In this document: one piece after another, positions 57,940 through 64,000 of the stretch
Layout: each line of letters starts with the position of its first letter
Position numbering within the stretch: position 1 is the first letter of the stretch
Assembly: GCA_947179155.2 (NCBI GenBank)
Contig: OX359286.1
Span: 8,892,501-8,956,500, forward strand
Source of the DNA: Hedera helix
Lineage: Eukaryota > Streptophyta > Magnoliopsida > Apiales > Araliaceae
DNA length: 64,000 bases
Direction of reading: 5' to 3'
Notes under the pieces: model-generated
The model's input: the letters and a program-made list of their open reading frames with translations, nothing else
Databases searched by the model: none
What the model was told of the DNA's origin: nothing
Position numbers and translations under genes: made by a program

Positions 57940-59463
57940 TGTGATGATCCTGAATTCGGGTCCCTTTAACCTCGGATCCGGTTCGTTATAGTACAACTTT
58001 TTCCTTATCATTCATAACTTACAACAATATTATAATTGCTAAAGAATCATTTATTTAAAACTTTACAACATCTCTTTCTATTCCAGAATCACAATCTTTA
58101 CAAATTCCTAGTATGTCTCAATATCATAGATGATACGAGTTCATTATATTACAATCAATTTGAGTATTTAAACACTCAAGATACATACTAACCATTTCTT
58201 ATAATTACATAATCATTTTACCTGTCCAATTCGGACTCATAATTACAACAATTACTTAAACTTTCGGTGAAAGTAATACGCATTCCTGATCCTTGATCTT
58301 TAACGATATCTTCGGATATTTTGCACTTATCTGAAAGTGTTTATTTTATAGCAAGAATGAGTATGACGGCTCAGTAAGTCTAACAGTTACACATAACACA
58401 TTACATGCTTCACATGTTATACATATTCTGCATTCTATTCCGACATCATGCATTTCATGCATTTCATTTTATGAATACTTCATACTTCTCATGCATCACA
58501 TATAATAAACAAATAGTCTCTAGCAATCCATGCTTCATATTTTGTACATATTTCACATGTAATCATAATTCATGCTTTTCACATATCACAAATATCATCA
58601 ATATATCTTTATATCAATAATTTAATATCAAATTGTAGTATAGCAATGCACATAGGAGCAAGTTCTGAAAAACTTTTCTGGTTCGCTTATATCATTTACG
58701 CTTATTTTGTGTCTTTCGTTCAACCTACAATTTATATATGAAATTGACACCATCATTAGTTACAATAACTATTACTTAGTCTTTATATAAGACTCTAACT
58801 TTAAATTATTAACTCTTAAGATGTTCGACAAACGAACCCTTGAGTTCCGGACAAAAACCCTTGTCCAAAATATAGTCCAGACATGTCGGATACGCTTAAC
58901 CAACTTAAGTCTTCACTACACGTTTTTCGTACGACCCACATTTAATAAGTTGTATAAGTTAATCACAATTGGACTATTTACATTAGTTTAATTCAATTAA
59001 ATTTTTTTCTTTTACATAACTTAATGATTTGAACATTTAATAATGTATAAAATACCTCAAAATATTATCTACATTGTATAATATACAACTATATTCAAAT
59101 ATTATTAATTATTTAATAATATTTTAATCTCTTACTAATATTATTAACCATTTAATAATATTTTAATCTCTTATTAATATTATTAATCATTTTAATAATA
59201 TTTTAATCTTTTACTAATATTATTAATTATTTAATAATATTTTAATCTCTTATTAATATTATTAATTATTTAATAATATTTTCATCACTTATTAATATTA
59301 TTAACTACTTACCATTAATTATAAATTATTTAATAATAAATTACAACCTTAGTAATAATTACAGACATAAACAATTACACACAAATTGTTTACTCACTTT
59401 ATTATCTTTAATTCATTCACATTATTTATTTAATATTAATTAAATAAATAATTAACTCAATTA
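57940..59463 (-). repeat. Element C 5' LTR (truncated)
   Basis: Matches 51184-52640 closely. The alignment ends at about 59463 after AATAATTAACTCAATTAA, where the sequence switches to element D. The hairpin array is longer here (59097-59300). Confidence 0.85.
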
Positions 59464-61632
59464 ATAAGCATTCTCCTTCAATCAATATTGGGGGACAAGA
59501 TCGAGCATGCAGAAGGAGAAGCCCTTAACACAAATAAGAGGATGACCTAGAGACTATTCAAAAACTGAAAGAGAAACCCAGTTGAGAATAGAAAACTATC
59601 CCGATCTGGGGATAGTGAAGGAACACAGAGTGGTGCTGGGCCCTCACTAATGAATAACATATCTGCAGAAGCAGAATCTCAGGAGGTTAGTAGGCAATCT
59701 CCTGGTCTAATCAGGAAGAGGAAAGGAAAGAAAGCCCTTGACATTAAAGAACCTCAAGGATCATCAAACGAGGCCTCTAACGTGGCTCTTGAAGAGAAGG
59801 CTGCTTCAGAAGATGAAGAATTAGAACGACAAAGGGAAACTAGCAGCAAGCATAAGGCTGAGGAGGTCACTTCAATAGAGCCAAAACCAAAGAGAAAAAG
59901 GCTAGTGAAATTAGCCGATCAAATGACTGGAAAAGGCTCAATAGCTGAGGGGGAGCTACATAAAAAATCAGACAATGCTCCAGTTGAGGGGGAGCCATTT
60001 GAAGCGACTGAACCTATTAATGCTCATGTTGAGGGAGAGATTCTAGAAGAAACCATCCCAGAAGACATATCAATCCCTCTAGCCATAATAACCATATATA
60101 CTGATGAAAAGGATGACATGGAGATAGTGGCAGTGGGAATAAATGAACAGAGGCACCTCGACTACAACTGCCTGCTGAATTTCTTACCACTAATGCCATT
60201 CCACCGTGCCCTGATGCACAATGCATGGGATCAACTCTTTTGGACCTACAAAGCATATCCCAATGTGATGATTTTGGCTAAAAGCTACCCTCAAAACCTA
60301 TATTTTGCTCAAAAGCTGATCTCAAACAGCTTATTTTCACCTACAGTAGGGCAAAATGTACACTTTATCCCTCTAGCCTTCATACAATGTCATACACCTG
60401 CATGGACCTTCAATCAATTCGAGGAACTGTTAAACGCAAACACTAAAACAAGCTTTATGTCCAACCCTACCCCAGTCGTAGAGTCCCCACACTCTACGAC
60501 TAGTGGTCCAGGAAGCCTAAATAGTCAAAACGTAGAGTGCCCTCAAGACTCTCCTCAAATCCTGCCTTCTATACAAACAATGCTTCCTGCTCAACCTTCG
60601 CGACCACCAAGACTCCTCTTAACACACGAAGACATCCTCTCAACCTCTGGTCATTAATACTTCCACATTCCAAGATCCATGGCTGACCAGGGACAAACAA
60701 CTCAACTCCTCAAAGAGATCCTGAAAAAGATATCTCTACTTCCTACAGCTGAGGACTTAACTGACATTACAAGCTATATGCAAGTAGAGATACACAATGA
60801 TCTGGCATCTAAGTCCTACAACATTCAACAGAGATTAAACAATGTCGTTACTGCTGCAAATAACCTTTCTCAAAATAAGGAAAGCAAATTCTCTTTAAGA
60901 CCGAGGGAGTTAATTGCAGCAGTTTTCGACAATCTCAAGGAAAGGGACGCAATGTTTATGAACGCAATGGCCTACCATCAGAAGTCAATCGACATTCTTC
61001 AAAGAACCAATGCTGAATCTATAGCCCTCCTCACTAATCAGATATTCGATATGAAAAAATCTCTTAGAAAACAAGCTTACCGATCAGATGAAACTCTGAC
61101 AGAGGTGGAGAAGAAACATATGCTAGTTGAAAAGCGACTTCAAGAACACCACAATGATGTAGTTGTCACCCAGACTCAACTTCAAGAACTTGTTCAGGGT
61201 ATGCAACAGCTATCGGATGAGGTGGCCAAAATTAATGATGCCAATAAGGGGAAGAAGAGTACGAGTACATAACCAACTATCAGTCAAAGCAGAAGAGGAA
61301 GAGCACCTCAAGGGATAAGAATGGTTCAAACGTCAATTCAACCTCCTATGTTTGAAGCAGTACCGATTCATCCCAGACATGCCTCAACTGCAAGACCATC
61401 TGTACCAAGTCATCAAGGACAGTCCTCTACAACGAGTTCAAATGTTCAAATCCATCAAGGACAATCCTCAACTGCGAGACCATCCAGCTCACAAATATGG
61501 CTCCAAGTTAAAGAGAAAGAAGTTATGCAAATGGAAGAAATGGATCTTAAAAGGGCAGAAGAGGAAATGAGAGCACTCTTCAGGCAAATGTACAAAGATG
61601 AAAGAAGAAACCTTCCTAGTAGAAGGAGATAA
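59464..61632 (+). pseudogene. Element D 3' ORF (env-like position), broken by two stops
   Basis: The frame is open from about 59559; the first ATG is at 59650. One frame continues to 61632, interrupted only by TAA at 60655-60657 and 61270-61272. The first part (335 codons) is rich in Glu, Lys and Ser with basic clusters (RKRKGKKALD, PKPKRKRLVK) and then a more hydrophobic folded-looking region (LDYNCLLNFLPLMPFHRALM). The second part (197 codons) has long heptad-like stretches (VEKKHMLVEKRLQEHHNDVV), predicted coiled coil by eye. The third is Ser/Gln/Arg-rich. No signal peptide or membrane segment is seen, so a classical envelope is unlikely. I do not recognise the family. Confidence 0.6.
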
Positions 61633-61822
61633 GTAATTCAAACTTTTATGTATTTTATTATTTTTTTTAACCACTCGTTGTACAACTGACTATATTTCAA
61701 TAAAATTCATATTTTTTCGTTAGAAATACAACTGCTCACTGTATATTAGGCATTCTCTCATTCAAATACATTTGCTTAATTAAGTTGTTTAAATTACCTT
61801 CTACTATTAGTGTTGTCATCAT
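61633..61822. other. Spacer between the 3' ORF and PPT of element D
   Basis: Untranslated, T-rich. Nothing further recognised. Confidence 0.5.
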
Positions 61823-61837
61823 CAAATAGGGGGAGAT
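61823..61837 (+). promoter_or_regulatory. Polypurine tract of element D
   Basis: AAATAGGGGGAGATT directly precedes the 3' LTR TGTTGAAC. Plus-strand primer site for reverse transcription. Confidence 0.8.
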
Positions 61838-63336
61838 TGTTGAACATTGCATATTTAATTTGATGATAAGAATTAAGTTGATAAATGCATTCAGTAGTAG
61901 AGTTGTAAAGTCCTTTAATTGATTATGATGTTCAAGGACTTAGTTAAATAAGATCAAAATTGTTATGTTGATCTTTTGGATATGAATGTATTGAGTTGTA
62001 AAGTCTTTTATGGTGTATAAGGACTTAGATTATAAAAAGATCAAATCTGTTAGGTTGATCTTGTGTTGTATCTCTTCAGACAGTCTGATCGTAAAATGGA
62101 CTCTACGACTCCACTCCAAGAATACTCAACGACTCAGTTTGATCGTAGAATGGACTCTACGATTCCGCGCAAGAAAGACTACAACAGATTAGACACTACA
62201 ACAAGAATAATCGTAGAGTTGATCGTAGAGATTCGTTGAGCAAAAGCAAGAGTCATTTAAAGCAACACTACGACTCTCCTTAGCTACACATCATACAGAT
62301 CAGAACCTAAACATCTGATGGTTTTTCTCTTGTACTAAAAGATAGAAGCAACTTCGTTGAGAAGAACAGTCTACATCGATGTGATAGATGAACCTCTGCT
62401 AAGAGCTTAAAGTAAGAAATGTCAGAGGACTGACCAATGTGTGCTAAGCGACAGAGTGAAGATTTTAAGGCAGTGCTAAAGTCAGAAGACTGTGTCCTCT
62501 CAGCCATATTTTATGGAAGACCAACCACCTCTATGAAAGTTGGCAAAAACCTAGGACTGACATGTCTTGTCCCAAGGAAAAAGGAAACACCTTTTATGGA
62601 TAGTGTCAGTAGGTCAATTAATACCTTGTCAGAGCATTAATGAGCTAAATGAATATAATATTCAGCAGCTCTACATCGTGAGGTAACGGGCAGAAATTGA
62701 AGCATAGGACATATTTCAAACGGGAAGAAATCTAAAGCTCCTATATGAGACGCCCAGATTTGAAAAAAGAAAAAAACAGGGGGAATAAACGACACACAAG
62801 AAAGAAAAAAAAAAGGATACGCAAGAGTTCGCAAAGATCAAACGAAAAAGTATCTTACTTTGCTACTAAATTTTTCAGAAACTTATGCTAAACACAACTT
62901 AGTAGCACACCCAAACCAACACTACTCACGAGAAGAGTTCTTAGTGAACTAGAGTATCCAAGTCTGTTGGACTTGTAAAGTTCTTAGTGAACTAAAATTC
63001 CAAGACTACTGGTCTTGAAGGAATCTTAGTAATTCAGAAATTGTAAGAGTATCCTTAGTGGATTTGCTGCTCGAGGAGCAGAACAGTGGAGTATGAATCT
63101 TGTGAACTTTGAACCACTTAAAACCTGGTGTCTTTTATCTTATGTCTATTAACTGCTATAACTGCTTGTTGAATTATTACATTAACATATCAAGAAGGGA
63201 TAACTAAATCATATTTCTTTGTGCTAAACTAATTGATTAATAATCCAATCTCTTTTAAAATAAAGAAAAGAATTTTTTTTAAAGAATTTATTCAACCCCC
63301 CCTTCTATATATCTTTCGTGTCATTGGGAACTAATA
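61838..63336 (+). repeat. Element D 3' LTR
   Basis: 1499 bp. It lacks about 190 bp of the palindrome-rich block kept in the 5' copy (junction near 62180). The purine tract ends at 61836. Followed by the ATTTA duplication. Confidence 0.93.
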
Positions 63337-63341
63337 ATTTA

Positions 63342-64000
63342 TTTGAAGTATAATTTATAAATACAATATTCTAAATTCAAATGCAGCATTCCAAATTTGG
63401 TGTGCTTCATTTGAACTTTCAAACACTCTAAATATTATCGCTCCAAACATATCAAACTCTAAGCAACCGAACAAATTTTATAAACTTATTGCACCAATGT
63501 TAGTGCTTACGTTTAAACTCTAAATATTGCATTTTTTATTAAGGAGATGGGGGAAAGGGGGGCGAGGGGAGTTGGGTTACCTTTATGATAAGTTACCAGT
63601 GTACTTAATTGTCAAACCCTCCACAAGTGCAATACTGACTTTGATCTCCACCTCATCAATATGATGGGGTATTTTTCTTAAGGTTCAATATATGTAAGTG
63701 TGTGCATACAAGAGAATGGACACTGGATGGTTACTCGGAGTTGGAAAACGCTTTTCCACATGGCCTCTTAAGGGCGTGGTAGTAACTCATATTGTTCTAA
63801 AAACAAAGGGCAAAAGTACAAGACACGTGCTAGGCATTTGTTGATTGAGGACGCAAGATTAGATTTCTAAGGACGTTTATGGATTAGAGTTAGGTTGATA
63901 GGAAGGTTGTTAGATTAAGGCTTGGATTCTCTAGGGAGATTTTTGTTTTAGAATTCCCTAGGTATGTTTCTAGGTGGAGGTTCAGGTTCAGGATCAGGAT
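63342..64000. other. Intergenic flank of element D
   Basis: AT-rich, then a short G-rich stretch (GGGGGAAAGGGGGG-like, about 63548). No gene or element assigned. Confidence 0.5.

Larger units (their letters stand above)
51184..59463 (-). mobile_element. Coding-free LTR element C with 4.6 kb LTR, nested in D
   Basis: The left (3') LTR is 51184-55769, TGTGACGACC to GGTATCACA. The internal region is 55770-57939. The right (5') LTR is 57940-about 59463, cut short where D sequence starts. The primer site on the minus strand is at 57918-57939 (AGTTGATATTAGAGTTGATA) and a purine tract AAGAATGGGTGAA precedes the 3' LTR. LTR ends, primer site and PPT match element B, so it is a Tekay/Del-like relative. 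It has no gag or pol domain in 2.2 kb of internal sequence. It is either a LARD-type non-autonomous element or a deletion form. The right target duplication was lost with the truncation. Confidence 0.82.
46234..63336 (+). mobile_element. Ty1/copia Sirevirus-like element D, with element C nested inside
   Basis: LTRs at 46234-47925 and 61838-63336 start TGTTGAA; the 5' copy ends AACTAACA (the 3' copy ends AATA). The target duplication ATTTA is at 46229-46233 and 63337-63341. The primer site TGGTATCAGAGC is at 47928-47939 and a purine tract AGGGGGAGA lies before the 3' LTR. Gag, zinc knuckle, GAG-pre-integrase and integrase are present but broken. RT and RNase H are gone. A long extra ORF lies before the 3' LTR, the env-like position of Sireviruses. 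Element C (51184-about 59463) interrupts it. Confidence 0.93.

Noticed and set aside
59650..61632. Calling the 3' ORF of element D an envelope glycoprotein
   Set aside because: No signal peptide, membrane span or glycoprotein-like cysteine pattern; only the position is env-like.

Overview
The window is nuclear DNA of a flowering plant, most likely a eudicot. It is strongly AT-rich, its host genes are split by GT-AG introns, and most of it is LTR retrotransposon. No bacterial-type operons, rRNA genes, tRNA genes or CRISPR arrays were found. The species cannot be named from the sequence. Host genes: (1) a plastid-targeted DUF1350 gene on the minus strand (exon 1 at 5264-5646, exon 2 at 858-1061), which runs off the left edge and has a 4.2 kb intron filled with Ty3/gypsy debris; (2) a complete six-exon RING-H2 E3 ubiquitin ligase gene on the minus strand (30013-44573, 581 codons plus stop), whose fourth intron is 8.9 kb of transposon sequence; (3) a frameshifted pectinesterase fragment (6885-7252, minus). 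Region 8.7-28 kb is a nested transposon stack. A LINE on the plus strand (8740-9144 and 26574-about 27970) was split by Ty3/gypsy element A (9145-26573, minus, 5-bp target duplication CTAAT). The 3' LTR of A was then split by Ty3/gypsy element B (9703-20164, minus, Tekay/Del-like). The RNase H region of A was split by a 1.3 kb non-autonomous Helitron (21728-23051). Removing each insertion on paper restores the host frame or sequence, except that the exact edge of B is uncertain. Region 28-46 kb is the RING gene with intronic elements: a small LTR element E (32869-35659), itself carrying an inverted-repeat insertion; Stowaway-like MITEs; a GGCCTAGGCG-bearing TIR element; a gypsy protease fragment; and a 1.1 kb near-perfect foldback filling most of intron 2. 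Region 46.2-63.3 kb is a Sirevirus-like Ty1/copia element D (46234-63336, plus, TSD ATTTA, perfect initiator-Met primer site). Its gag and integrase carry stops, its reverse transcriptase is missing, and a 3' ORF of about 660 codons is broken by only two stops. D was invaded by element C (51184-about 59463, minus), a coding-free LTR element with a 4.6 kb LTR. The least familiar signals are: a TCGTAGAGT/ACTCTACGA palindrome that recurs in the LTRs of D and again inside its pol and 3' ORF; hairpin-forming AT tandem arrays shared by the LTRs of B and C and differing in copy number between LTRs of one element; a B-LTR-like module inside the internal region of C; and the two hairpin ends of the Helitron.
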